The position numbers and the translations under genes are program-made. From contig JAZNSB010000041.1 of the NCBI GenBank assembly GCA_045590955.1, positions 1-37,139 on the forward strand: a stretch of DNA of 37,139 nt, read 5' to 3'. Positions 14,916-23,084 of the stretch are shown here, piece after piece; the stretch's first letter is position 1, and every line of letters begins with the position of its first letter. The DNA comes from JAZNSB01 sp045590955 (GTDB lineage Bacteria > Pseudomonadota > Alphaproteobacteria > RF32 > CAG-239). The notes below the pieces were generated by a model. It was not told where the DNA came from. It made no database searches and saw nothing but the letters and a program-made list of their open reading frames with translations.

Positions 14916-16724
14916 ATGGCTAAACAGTGCAAAAAAAATCAAGATACACAATTTCCTGCATGGGATCTAAAAGATTTATACTGCGGAATAAAAGATAAGC
15001 AAATTTCCAAAGATTTGGACTTTATCAAACAATCTAACCAAAAATTAGAAAAAATGTATAAAGGAAAATTGGCAACCCTCAGCAACAAACAAATGTTGCA
15101 AGCCATTTTATTAATAGAAGAAATATCAAAAATTGAAAGTAAGCTTTCTTGTTATTCATATTTATACATGACAACTCAAATGAACAACAAAGAAGCCGTA
15201 AGTTTTTATCAAAATATATCAGAAAAACTCAACGAATATTCAAAACCGAGCATCTTTTTTTCATTAGAGTTTAATCAGCTTTCGCAAGACGCATATAAAA
15301 AGCTGTTGCAAGATGAACAATTAAAGAAATATCAGCCATTTATGGATAGAATAAGACTTTTTAAGAAATATGAATTAAGCCAAGAGCAAGAAGAAATTTT
15401 TCATGAAAAATCGGTTACATCCAGAGATGCATGGATAAGGCTTTATGATGAAACATCGGCACACTTAAAGTTTAAAGTTGGCGGTAAAGAATATAATGAT
15501 GCTCAAATCGGCAAATTGTTGCAAGATAAATCTGCCTCCACAAGAGAAAAGGCCGGCAAAGAATTGAATAGAGTTATGCAAGAAAACGCCAGATTATATT
15601 CTTTTATTTACAACATGATTGTAAAAGACAGAGCAATCAGCACGCAAAAAAGAGGTTTCAAAACGCCGGTTGCCAGTCAAAATTTGCGCAACAGAGTAGA
15701 TGACAAAGCTCTTGAAGCTCTAACATCTACGGTTGTAAAAAATTATAAAGACATTGCTCACAGATTTTACAAACTAAAAGCCAAATGGCTTGGCGTTAAA
15801 AAAATTCAATACTGGGACAGAAATGCTCCTTTGCCGTTTTGTTCAGATAAAAAATACAGTTGGACACAAGCTGTTTCTTTGGTTTTGGATTCGTATGAAG
15901 AATTTTCTCCAAAACTAAAATCTTTGGCAGACGGTTTCTTTGAAAATAATTGGATAGATGTTCCACCCAGAGAAGGAAAAAGGAGTGGGGCTTTTGCTAT
16001 GTCAATCAACCAAGACATACATCCTTATTTAATGCTTAACTTTGTTGGTAAGCAGAATGATGTTTTGACCTTGGCACATGAGCTTGGACATGGCTGTCAT
16101 ATGAGATTAAGTTGTTCTCAAGGAGATTTAAACGATGCCACACCGCTTACTTTGGCAGAGGTTGCCTCCGTTTTTGGAGAAATGATAACTTTTCAAAACA
16201 TGTTAAAAAATACCACAGACAAAAAAGCAAAGCTTTGCCTCATTGCCGGTAAGGTAAACGACATGATAAACACAGCGGTAAGACAAATTGCTTTTCATTT
16301 GTTTGAAACACAGGTTCACCAAGAAAGACAACAGGGAGAAGTCTCTCAAGAAAGATTATGCCAAATTTGGTTGGAACAAATGCAAAAAAGCTTGGGGCCA
16401 TGGGTAAATGTTGATGAAAATAGCAAATATATTTGGGCTCAGGTAAGTCACTTTTTCCATGTTCCATTTTATGTTTATGCATATTCTTTTGCAGATTGTT
16501 TGGTAAATTCTTTGTTTAAGGTTTACCGCAGCGGCAAAATAAAAGATTTTGATGAAAAATATCTCAAAATGCTTAGCCTTACTGGTGTAAAAAGTTATAA
16601 AGATATTCTCAAACCATTTGGTTTAGATGCAAATTCAGAGACTTTTTGGCAATACGGCTTAGATCTTATAAAAGAATATATTTCAGAATTGGAAAAACTG
16701 GATAAAGAGGTATTTAAAAAGTAA
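14916..16724 (+). CDS. pepF: M3 family oligoendopeptidase (PepF-like)
   Basis: This 602-residue zinc metallopeptidase degrades short peptides in the cytoplasm. The zinc site HELGHGCHM is at residues 388-396, with the third ligand region PLTLAEVASVFGEMI about 25 residues later, as in clan MA family M3B. The N-terminal half contains the family's helical domain, including FKVGGKEYNDAQIGKLLQDKSASTREKAGKE. The C-terminus holds ISHFFHVPFYVYAYSFADCLV-like features, here AQVSHFFHVPFYVYAYSFA, lining the substrate channel. Length and domain order fit PepF/oligoendopeptidase F. AAAGGTAG precedes the ATG. It is the last gene before the sigma54 flagellar promoter. Confidence 0.94.
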   Translation: MAKQCKKNQDTQFPAWDLKDLYCGIKDKQISKDLDFIKQSNQKLEKMYKGKLATLSNKQMLQAILLIEEISKIESKLSCYSYLYMTTQMNNKEAVSFYQNISEKLNEYSKPSIFFSLEFNQLSQDAYKKLLQDEQLKKYQPFMDRIRLFKKYELSQEQEEIFHEKSVTSRDAWIRLYDETSAHLKFKVGGKEYNDAQIGKLLQDKSASTREKAGKELNRVMQENARLYSFIYNMIVKDRAISTQKRGFKTPVASQNLRNRVDDKALEALTSTVVKNYKDIAHRFYKLKAKWLGVKKIQYWDRNAPLPFCSDKKYSWTQAVSLVLDSYEEFSPKLKSLADGFFENNWIDVPPREGKRSGAFAMSINQDIHPYLMLNFVGKQNDVLTLAHELGHGCHMRLSCSQGDLNDATPLTLAEVASVFGEMITFQNMLKNTTDKKAKLCLIAGKVNDMINTAVRQIAFHLFETQVHQERQQGEVSQERLCQIWLEQMQKSLGPWVNVDENSKYIWAQVSHFFHVPFYVYAYSFADCLVNSLFKVYRSGKIKDFDEKYLKMLSLTGVKSYKDILKPFGLDANSETFWQYGLDLIKEYISELEKLDKEVFKK

Positions 16725-16733
16725 TTTTAAAAA

Positions 16734-16750
16734 TTGGCACGCTTTTTGCA
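16734..16750 (+). promoter_or_regulatory. Sigma54 (RpoN) -24/-12 promoter of the hook operon
   Basis: TTGGCACGCTTTTTGCA matches the sigma54 consensus YTGGCACGNNNNTTGCW at every defined position. The GG (16736-16737) and GC (16748-16749) are exactly 12 bases apart. The predicted start is about 16760, giving a leader of about 28 bases to the GTG of fliK. It lies in the 64 bp gap after pepF. A sigma54 activator of FlbD type is encoded 8 kb downstream, which supports a real flagellar promoter. Confidence 0.92.
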
Positions 16751-16788
16751 TAATAAAAGTAAAATAACTTTTTAAAAGGAAGTGTGCT

Positions 16789-18357
16789 GTGGAAATTACA
16801 GAATTAAATAACTTGTTGGGTGTTGCCGGTCAAAGCAATTTGCAAAAAGGAAAAGAAACCGGTGCAAACGGAATGTTTTCTGATATTTTGAAAGTTCCGG
16901 AAGTTGTTTTGGACATGAGTTCTTTGACATCTGTTTTGGATTCGGACAGAGCTGCTTTAACAGTCGTTCAACCTGAGCCTAAAAAAGAAATTGTTAAAGA
17001 AAAAGAAGTTTCTTTTAAGGAAAAAGAAGCTGTTGTAGAAAAACAAAATCCAACAAAACAAAAGACAGTTGCAAAAGAAGAGGTTGAATATGCTCCTGCT
17101 TCTGCCGGATATGAAGTTCCTGTTGTTAAGGAGGAAAAAATTGCCGGTCAATTGAATGCAGAAGGAGCAGTTGTTATCGCTGAAGAGATTCAAAAACTAC
17201 CTCACGTTGATGTTGTAGATTTGGCAACAGGAAAAACGGTTACATTGCCGGGAGAGGTTCTTGCAGAAGTTATGCAATCAGACGGCTTACAGGCTGTGGC
17301 TCTTACAAAAGATGGTCAAAATGTTTTAGCGCTTTTACCCGAGCAAACAACTTCTTTGCAAGTTCAAAATGTAGACGGACAAATTGCGCTTCCGCAAGGT
17401 GTTGAAATGGTTCAGCCTGAGCAAGTGGCTTTGTTTGTAGAAGAATTAGCAAGCAACAATAAAAAAGCCGGAGACATTTTAGATGTACAGCTTCCTCTGA
17501 CAGAAGCTGTTGTAACAGATGCAGAAGTTTTTTCTTCAAAAGATATTAAATCATGGCAAGAACAAGAGTTGTCTGCAAAAATCAATTCTTCGGAAAATAT
17601 AAAAATTTCTGTTACTACGGAAAATGCAGATGAAGTAAATTTTGTTGCCAGAGATTTGTTGGCAAATAAAGCAGAAGTAAGCAAAGTGGTTGAGGCTGTT
17701 AAAAGTTCTGAAGGTGTAAACCAAAATGTTGCAGACCAATTAACTGTTAACAATCAACCCCAATTAACCGGTTTTGCACACATTGGTTCAATGCAAGAAA
17801 CACAAAACGTAAATATGGTAACACAAAATGTTATCAGAACAGAACTTGGCGCAAACAACGGAGTTCAAAACGCGGTTGCCGGTATGGCACATACAAAAAC
17901 TGCAACCGCCATAAAAGAACAAGATAACAATCTTATGTTCAAAGATGCTTTAAAGGGAATGTCAAAAGAAGTTGCGGATCAGGTAAAAGTAAACATTACC
18001 AAATCTGCAGTTAAAGGTCTGGATAAAATAGAAATCCAATTAAAACCTAAAGAACTCGGAACCATTGAAGTTAAAATGGAGATCGGCAAAGATGGTAAAT
18101 TGCAGGCCCATATTGTTGCATCAAAAGAACAAACCATGCAACTGCTCAAAGAAGATGTGGCAGATTTAACAAGAGCGTTTCAAGATGCCGGATTTAGTGC
18201 AGATGAAGGTTCTTTAAGCTTTAGCCATAGGCAAGAAAATAATGCAATGGCAAAAAATGCAGAAAGCAGAGATAAATTTATCGGGGATATTTTGGGCGAA
18301 GAAACAGCCGAAGTTGTAAATATATATGAAGGCGATCGTCTGAATATAAGAGTATAA
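16789..18357 (+). CDS. fliK: Flagellar hook-length control protein FliK
   Basis: This 522-residue protein is the secreted ruler and substrate-specificity switch of the flagellar export apparatus. The first 400 residues are low-complexity and Glu/Lys/Val/Gln-rich, as expected for a stretched ruler. The C-terminal Flg_hook domain, about residues 405-490, carries the family core KIEIQLKPKELGTIEVKMEIGKDGKLQAHIVA followed by LKEDVADLTRAFQDAGF. The start is GTG, with AAGGAAG about 8 bases upstream. It is the first gene of a fliK-flgD-flgE unit behind the sigma54 promoter, and flgD follows after 13 bp. A second FliK-like protein is encoded at 30307. Confidence 0.93.
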   Translation: MEITELNNLLGVAGQSNLQKGKETGANGMFSDILKVPEVVLDMSSLTSVLDSDRAALTVVQPEPKKEIVKEKEVSFKEKEAVVEKQNPTKQKTVAKEEVEYAPASAGYEVPVVKEEKIAGQLNAEGAVVIAEEIQKLPHVDVVDLATGKTVTLPGEVLAEVMQSDGLQAVALTKDGQNVLALLPEQTTSLQVQNVDGQIALPQGVEMVQPEQVALFVEELASNNKKAGDILDVQLPLTEAVVTDAEVFSSKDIKSWQEQELSAKINSSENIKISVTTENADEVNFVARDLLANKAEVSKVVEAVKSSEGVNQNVADQLTVNNQPQLTGFAHIGSMQETQNVNMVTQNVIRTELGANNGVQNAVAGMAHTKTATAIKEQDNNLMFKDALKGMSKEVADQVKVNITKSAVKGLDKIEIQLKPKELGTIEVKMEIGKDGKLQAHIVASKEQTMQLLKEDVADLTRAFQDAGFSADEGSLSFSHRQENNAMAKNAESRDKFIGDILGEETAEVVNIYEGDRLNIRV

Positions 18358-18370
18358 AGGGGAGGAACAA

Positions 18371-19093
18371 ATGACAGCAATAAGTACAATTACAGGATAT
18401 ACGTCATCTGGAGCGTCCACAACTTCAAACGCATCTGCACAATTAGATGCAAACATGAATACATTTATGAAGCTGTTGGTTGCCCAGTTACAATATCAAG
18501 ATCCTCTTGATCCTGTTGATACTGCAGAATTTACCAATCAGTTGGTGCAGTATTCATCAGTTGAACAAGAAATTCAGACCAATTCAAAATTGGATAAATT
18601 AATTGCCAGTAACACTAACAATTTGGCAGCACAAGCTGTTTCATATATTGGAAAAGTTACACAAGTTTACGGTGATGTAATGCCTCTTGAAGACGGAAAA
18701 GCCATGGCAACATACACATTAGATACCAATGTTGCATCAAGCACCATCAAAGTTGTGGATATGAACGGCAAAACCGTATATACCGCAGAGGCAGGCACCA
18801 CTGCCGGCACTCACGAATTTATTTGGGACGGAAAAGATAATTTAGGCAATCAGTTAGAAGATGGCGCATATCAAATTATTGTGGCAACTTCTGCCGCACA
18901 AGGCTCTGAAAAAGCCAATGTTACCACCACAGTATTTGGCAAGGTAACCGGAATTGCAAATGATGAAAATGAAGTATTCATTGGGCTTGGTAACTCAGTT
19001 ACAGCCACATTGGGAGATATATTAACAGTAAGAGACGGCGGTTATTTGGAAGATAAATTTGCTGGTCTTACACCTGCATCAAAAGATGCATAA
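18371..19093 (+). CDS. flgD: Flagellar hook assembly (capping) protein FlgD
   Basis: This 240-residue protein caps the growing hook and guides polymerisation of FlgE. It has the conserved N-terminal segment MNTFMKLLVAQLQYQDPLDPVDTAEFTNQLVQYSSVEQEIQTN (about residues 33-75), which is diagnostic. A FlgD Tudor/FnIII-like region follows, including VVDMNGKTVYTAEAGTTAGTHEFIWDGKDNLGNQLEDGAYQI. A strong GGGGAGG Shine-Dalgarno precedes the ATG. It is cotranscribed with fliK and flgE, with 13 and 20 bp gaps. Length is normal for the family. Confidence 0.97.
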   Translation: MTAISTITGYTSSGASTTSNASAQLDANMNTFMKLLVAQLQYQDPLDPVDTAEFTNQLVQYSSVEQEIQTNSKLDKLIASNTNNLAAQAVSYIGKVTQVYGDVMPLEDGKAMATYTLDTNVASSTIKVVDMNGKTVYTAEAGTTAGTHEFIWDGKDNLGNQLEDGAYQIIVATSAAQGSEKANVTTTVFGKVTGIANDENEVFIGLGNSVTATLGDILTVRDGGYLEDKFAGLTPASKDA

Positions 19094-19113
19094 AAAACTT
19101 TAGGAGAAGAAAA

Positions 19114-21285
19114 ATGAGTATTTTGGGAGCATTACAATCGGGAATTTCAGGCCTTTCTGCGCAATCAAGTGCAATGGGCGCAATTTCTGACAACATTGTA
19201 AACATGAATACAATCGGTTACAAAGACTCAAATGTAAAGTTTAGCACTTTGGTAACCAAGCAGGCATCAAGCAGTTTGTATTCACCGGGCGGTGTTCAGT
19301 CGGCATCAAGACAATCAATCAGTTCACAAGGTTTGTTGTCTTCAGTATCTTCAAGCACTGCACTTGGTATTTCAGGACAAGGATATTTTGTGGTAAATGC
19401 AAATGCACAAGGCACATCAAACTGGGCATATACCAGAGCCGGTGACTTTGATATAGATACAACCGGACATTTGGTAAATTCCGGCGGATATTATATCCAA
19501 GCTTGGTCTCTTTTGCCCTGGGATGGAACAAAATCTGTATCTACCGTAGATATTAACGGCATTACATATATGAAAGCATTCAGAGATGAAGCCGGTAATG
19601 TTCAATATATTAATGATAACATCATAGACCCGAATAACTTAAAGTCTGTAAATCTTAAAAACATAGGCGGAACAGCAACAGCAACTACGCAGATTAACTA
19701 TGGCGCAAACTTGCCTTCAAGCGATATTATAGGTTCATCTCACAGCGTTTCTGCGCTTATCTATGATAGTCTTGGCAATGCCAGCAATATGAGCTTAACA
19801 TATACCAAAGACACAGCAAACTCTTGGGAAATGAATACATCTGTTCCATCAGGTGCAGCATCTGTAAGCTTATATACACCTGACAACAAAGTTTACGCAT
19901 CTAAAGGACAAATGGAATTTACACAAATTCCTGCCACTGGTTCAACCATTAAAATCACCACAAACGGTGTAACCAAAACATTTGAATTTACTACATCAGA
20001 AGCAGCAGCAGGAAATATTAAAGTAGACATTTCCGGTGTCACAATCGTTAGCGAAGTTTTGCAAAGATTTAATGATGCTTTGCAAAATAACATGGTAGAT
20101 GCAGGAAGATTTACCATTTCTGATAATGCAATCGTTATAAACCAATCTTTGAGTGGATCTGCATTAGAAATAGACTGCAGTGGCACACTTGCATGTACAC
20201 AAAGCGCTGCAGGGTTAGACCCGGCAACAGGTTTGACCAGTGGTAAATTTACGGTTTATTCGGTTGATGACACTCTTAAAAACTGTGGCTGGATTAACTT
20301 TAATGATGATGTCACGGTAGATCAGTTGCATAACAAAACAGTTACAATAGACGGCAAAGTATTTGAATTTACTAAAGACGGTGCGGTTTCTGCTGTAGAC
20401 AACATTGCTGTTAATTTGGCAGGTTTGCCTGCAGGCATGTCTGTTGGCAGATATGCTGCTACTTGTTTGCAAGATGCAATTGCCGGCACATCTATTGCAG
20501 AACCGCAAAGATTTGTTGCCAGTGGTTCAACATTGCAAATTGTTCCGACAACAAGCGCTGCCGACATTGTAATTGATGCATCAGGTTTGGCAGCAGTTTC
20601 TACAGGTAGTGTAAGAAAAGCAGGTGCTGCCGGATTTGACAACATCACAGCGGGCGAGGTTACAATTGCCTCAACATTTGTCGCTGATGGCGTTCAAGAA
20701 AATGGCTCAAAAATTTCCGGTATCAGATTTGCCGCAGACGGAACCCCTCAAACCATAAATGTTGAATCTATGGCAATAGAATGGGCAAACGGCTCTGCTA
20801 ATATGACAGGAGCAATGGAAGAATCTCCAAAAATTACTCTTAACATGGGTCAAGAAAATACCAACTCTGGTTTAACACACCTCTCTGGTAATTTTAATAC
20901 AAGTTACATTACACAAGACGGTGCAAAGTTTGGAAGCTATTCTAGTGTAAGCATAGACGCAGACGGCGTGGTAACAGCAATTTTTGACAACGGAGAAACA
21001 CTTCCTATAGCCATTATTCCGTTGGCAATGTTTACCAATCCAAACAGTATGGAAGCTCTAAACGGTAATGTATGGCAAGAAACAACAGCATCCGGCCAAC
21101 CATTGTTGGTACACGCCAAAACAGGCGGTTCCGGAGAAATTGTTTCTAGTGCGCTGGAATCTTCAACAGTAGATTTGGCCACAGAATTGTCAGACATGAT
21201 CGTAACTCAAAGAGCATATTCAGCATCTGGTAAAATTATTACCACAGCAGATGAAATGCTTGAAGAGTTAACAAGATTAATATAA
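19114..21285 (+). CDS. flgE: Flagellar hook protein FlgE (large form)
   Basis: This 723-residue hook subunit has the D0 termini of rod/hook proteins: SILGALQSGISGLSAQSSAMGAISDNIVNMNTIGYKD at the start and ATELSDMIVTQRAYSASGKIITTADEMLEELTRLI at the end. GQGYFVV and YTRAGDFDIDTTGHLVNSGGYYIQAW are the conserved FlgE/F/G core. It is much longer than the Salmonella FlgE of about 400 residues, with the extra mass in the middle. There two related segments of about 95 residues lie in tandem (19906-20183 and 20288-20586). Four cysteines occur in this insert, unusual for an exported axial protein. A strong AGGAGAAG Shine-Dalgarno precedes the ATG. It is the last gene of the sigma54 unit, and a terminator-like hairpin follows. 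Confidence 0.96.
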   Translation: MSILGALQSGISGLSAQSSAMGAISDNIVNMNTIGYKDSNVKFSTLVTKQASSSLYSPGGVQSASRQSISSQGLLSSVSSSTALGISGQGYFVVNANAQGTSNWAYTRAGDFDIDTTGHLVNSGGYYIQAWSLLPWDGTKSVSTVDINGITYMKAFRDEAGNVQYINDNIIDPNNLKSVNLKNIGGTATATTQINYGANLPSSDIIGSSHSVSALIYDSLGNASNMSLTYTKDTANSWEMNTSVPSGAASVSLYTPDNKVYASKGQMEFTQIPATGSTIKITTNGVTKTFEFTTSEAAAGNIKVDISGVTIVSEVLQRFNDALQNNMVDAGRFTISDNAIVINQSLSGSALEIDCSGTLACTQSAAGLDPATGLTSGKFTVYSVDDTLKNCGWINFNDDVTVDQLHNKTVTIDGKVFEFTKDGAVSAVDNIAVNLAGLPAGMSVGRYAATCLQDAIAGTSIAEPQRFVASGSTLQIVPTTSAADIVIDASGLAAVSTGSVRKAGAAGFDNITAGEVTIASTFVADGVQENGSKISGIRFAADGTPQTINVESMAIEWANGSANMTGAMEESPKITLNMGQENTNSGLTHLSGNFNTSYITQDGAKFGSYSSVSIDADGVVTAIFDNGETLPIAIIPLAMFTNPNSMEALNGNVWQETTASGQPLLVHAKTGGSGEIVSSALESSTVDLATELSDMIVTQRAYSASGKIITTADEMLEELTRLI

Positions 21286-21312
21286 TTATAAAAACTCAAA
21301 ATTCCTAAAGTT

Positions 21313-21345
21313 TCCCCTCGGTTTAACAATTTTAAGCCGAGGGGA
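21313..21345 (+). terminator. Rho-independent-type terminator after flgE
   Basis: TCCCCTCGG (21313-21321) and CCGAGGGGA (21337-21345) form a perfect 9 bp GC-rich stem around a 15-base AT-rich loop, 27 bases past the flgE stop. The following TTAATTT is only moderately T-rich. The stem is the clearest hairpin in the 165 bp gap between flgE and fliF and probably separates the hook operon from the fliF operon. Confidence 0.7.
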
Positions 21346-21432
21346 TTAATTTAGCTGTGAATATAGTTGTTTTTATCGTTCACAACCAAATAAAAGTAAG
21401 TTAAAACCAAAGAATAAAAGGGGAGAATGAAT

Positions 21433-21450
21433 TTAAACTGGGGAGTTTAA
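21433..21450 (+). promoter_or_regulatory. Hairpin over the fliF ribosome-binding site
   Basis: TTAAACT (21433-21439) and AGTTTAA (21444-21450) are perfect inverted arms around GGGG. The repeat ends exactly at the base before the fliF GTG. The GGGGAG Shine-Dalgarno (21440-21445) is the loop plus the start of the right arm, so folding would partly hide it. A second GGGGAG at 21420-21425 precedes a seven-codon frame (ATG 21427, stop 21448-21450) that abuts the fliF start. Its spacing is too short for efficient initiation. Confidence 0.4.
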
Positions 21451-23070
21451 GTGAGTAATTTTATACAGTATATCAAAAACTTAGCACCAGCAAGAGTTGC
21501 GTCACTTGCGGTTATTGTTGTATTTTTAATCAGCTTTATTGTTTATTTGGGTACCAGAGTAGGTGCTTCTGACTACTCAATTTTATACACTGATTTAGAT
21601 CTTGAAGATGCCAAGCAAATAGTAAACCAGCTTGAGCAAAACAATGTGTCATATAAATTAGAAAAAAATGGCACCCAAATTTTGGTTCCCAGCAAAGACG
21701 TTAATAAAATGCGTATTGATACTGCGGAGCTTGCAATGTCATCTAAAGGTTCCAACGTAGGTTATGAGCTTTTTGATAATACTGATGCTCTCGGCTCAAC
21801 CAATTTTGTTCAAAATGTTAATTTAATTAGAGCCTTGGAAGGAGAGCTTGCCAGAACCATAAGAAGTATGGATAACATCAAGAGTGCCAGGGTTCATTTG
21901 GTTCTTCCAAAAAGAGAAATGTTTTCAAAAGAAGAGCAACAGCCCTCTGCTTCTGTGGTAATCAGAACAAAAGAAGGTGATTTATCTATACACAGTGTTC
22001 AATCCATACAAAAATTAATATCGGCAGCAGTTCCAAAGCTTTCCACCAAAAACATTGCCATTGTTGACGGACATGGCAACTTGCTTACAACTGATGAAGA
22101 GCAAGAAAAAATGATGCTTACGGCAAATAATGATTTGTTGAAGAGCGAGCAAGAAAAGAAGTTGGCTCAAGATATTCAGTTTTTGCTAGAAAGGACTGTT
22201 GGTGAGGACAAAGTTAGAGCCAAAGTAAGCATGGATATTAATTTTGATCAAGAAGTAACAAACGAAGAAATTTATGATCCTGATAGTCAGGTTGTTCGCT
22301 CTCAAGCTTCTGTTACAGATGATAGTACATCTACAGGCGATGCTGTTCCTGTGAGTGTTAGTCAAAACATTCCAAACGGTCAAGAGGTTACAACAGATTC
22401 TACCGGTTTAACACAAAGTTCTAGAACAGAAGAAACTGTAAATTATGAAATTTCTAAAATTATCAGAAATAAAGTTAAACAATCAGGAACATTAACCAGA
22501 CTTTCTGTTGCTGTTTTGGTTGACGGTGTTTATGAGAAAAATGAGCAAGGAGAAGTTGTTTACAGAGATAGAAGCGCTCAAGAACTTGAAAAAATTACAT
22601 TATTGGTAAAATCTGCTGTTGGTTTTGATGCTGACAGAGGAGACAGTGTTGAAGTTGCTACCATGAGATTTGTCGGTGAAGAAGATCTTTTGGTAGAAGA
22701 AGCAGAAGTTTTGATATTTGGCTTCAAGAAGAGCGAAATTATTAAGATGGCAGAAGGTTTAGGAGTAGCAATAGTTGCAGTATTGATTATATTGCTTGTA
22801 ATCAGACCGTTAATTAATAATGCATTTGAGGGTGGTTCGGGAGTGAATGAAGGCAAGTTAATCAGTGACGCATCAGAAGAAGAAAATATGCTTTTGTCTA
22901 ACTTCTTAAATGATGAAGATTCTAGTGCTGAAGATCTTATTAATATCAATAAGATAGAGGGCAGGGTTAAGGTGTCATCACTTAAGAAGTTGAATGAGCT
23001 TGTTGGTAAAGATCCGGAAACAACGGTTAACATTATCAGAAGCTGGTTATACAGAAACGATAATCAGTAA
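21451..23070 (+). CDS. fliF: Flagellar MS-ring protein FliF
   Basis: This 539-residue protein forms the membrane-embedded MS ring. It has an N-terminal transmembrane helix (about residues 17-36, VASLAVIVVFLISFIVYLG) and the YscJ/FliF domain with SDYSILYTDLDLEDAKQIVNQLEQNNVSYKLEKNGTQILVP and RALEGELARTIRSMDNIKSARVHLVLPKREMF. The beta-collar region follows, with a second transmembrane helix near 437-455 (VAIVAVLIILLVIRPLI). The C-terminal tail EGRVKVSSLKKLNELVGKDPETTVNIIRSWL is the FliG-binding segment. The start is GTG with GGGGAG 5 bases upstream. It opens the long operon running to about 32984. Confidence 0.97.
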   Translation: MSNFIQYIKNLAPARVASLAVIVVFLISFIVYLGTRVGASDYSILYTDLDLEDAKQIVNQLEQNNVSYKLEKNGTQILVPSKDVNKMRIDTAELAMSSKGSNVGYELFDNTDALGSTNFVQNVNLIRALEGELARTIRSMDNIKSARVHLVLPKREMFSKEEQQPSASVVIRTKEGDLSIHSVQSIQKLISAAVPKLSTKNIAIVDGHGNLLTTDEEQEKMMLTANNDLLKSEQEKKLAQDIQFLLERTVGEDKVRAKVSMDINFDQEVTNEEIYDPDSQVVRSQASVTDDSTSTGDAVPVSVSQNIPNGQEVTTDSTGLTQSSRTEETVNYEISKIIRNKVKQSGTLTRLSVAVLVDGVYEKNEQGEVVYRDRSAQELEKITLLVKSAVGFDADRGDSVEVATMRFVGEEDLLVEEAEVLIFGFKKSEIIKMAEGLGVAIVAVLIILLVIRPLINNAFEGGSGVNEGKLISDASEEENMLLSNFLNDEDSSAEDLININKIEGRVKVSSLKKLNELVGKDPETTVNIIRSWLYRNDNQ

Positions 23071-23084
23071 GGAGACTTTTAAAG

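Noticed and set aside
20168..20180. TGGCAC followed by TTGC in flgE, sigma54-like
   Set aside because: GG and GC are only 9 bases apart instead of 12, so it cannot be a -24/-12 promoter.
21322..21334. Possible CtrA box (TTAA repeats) upstream of fliF
   Set aside because: The two TTAA elements are 5 bases apart, not the 7 required, and lie in the loop of the flgE terminator hairpin.
21380..21408. Possible sigma70 promoter TTCACA-17-TAAAAC for the fliF operon
   Set aside because: The -10 match is weak in a very AT-rich leader and no consistent second feature supports it.
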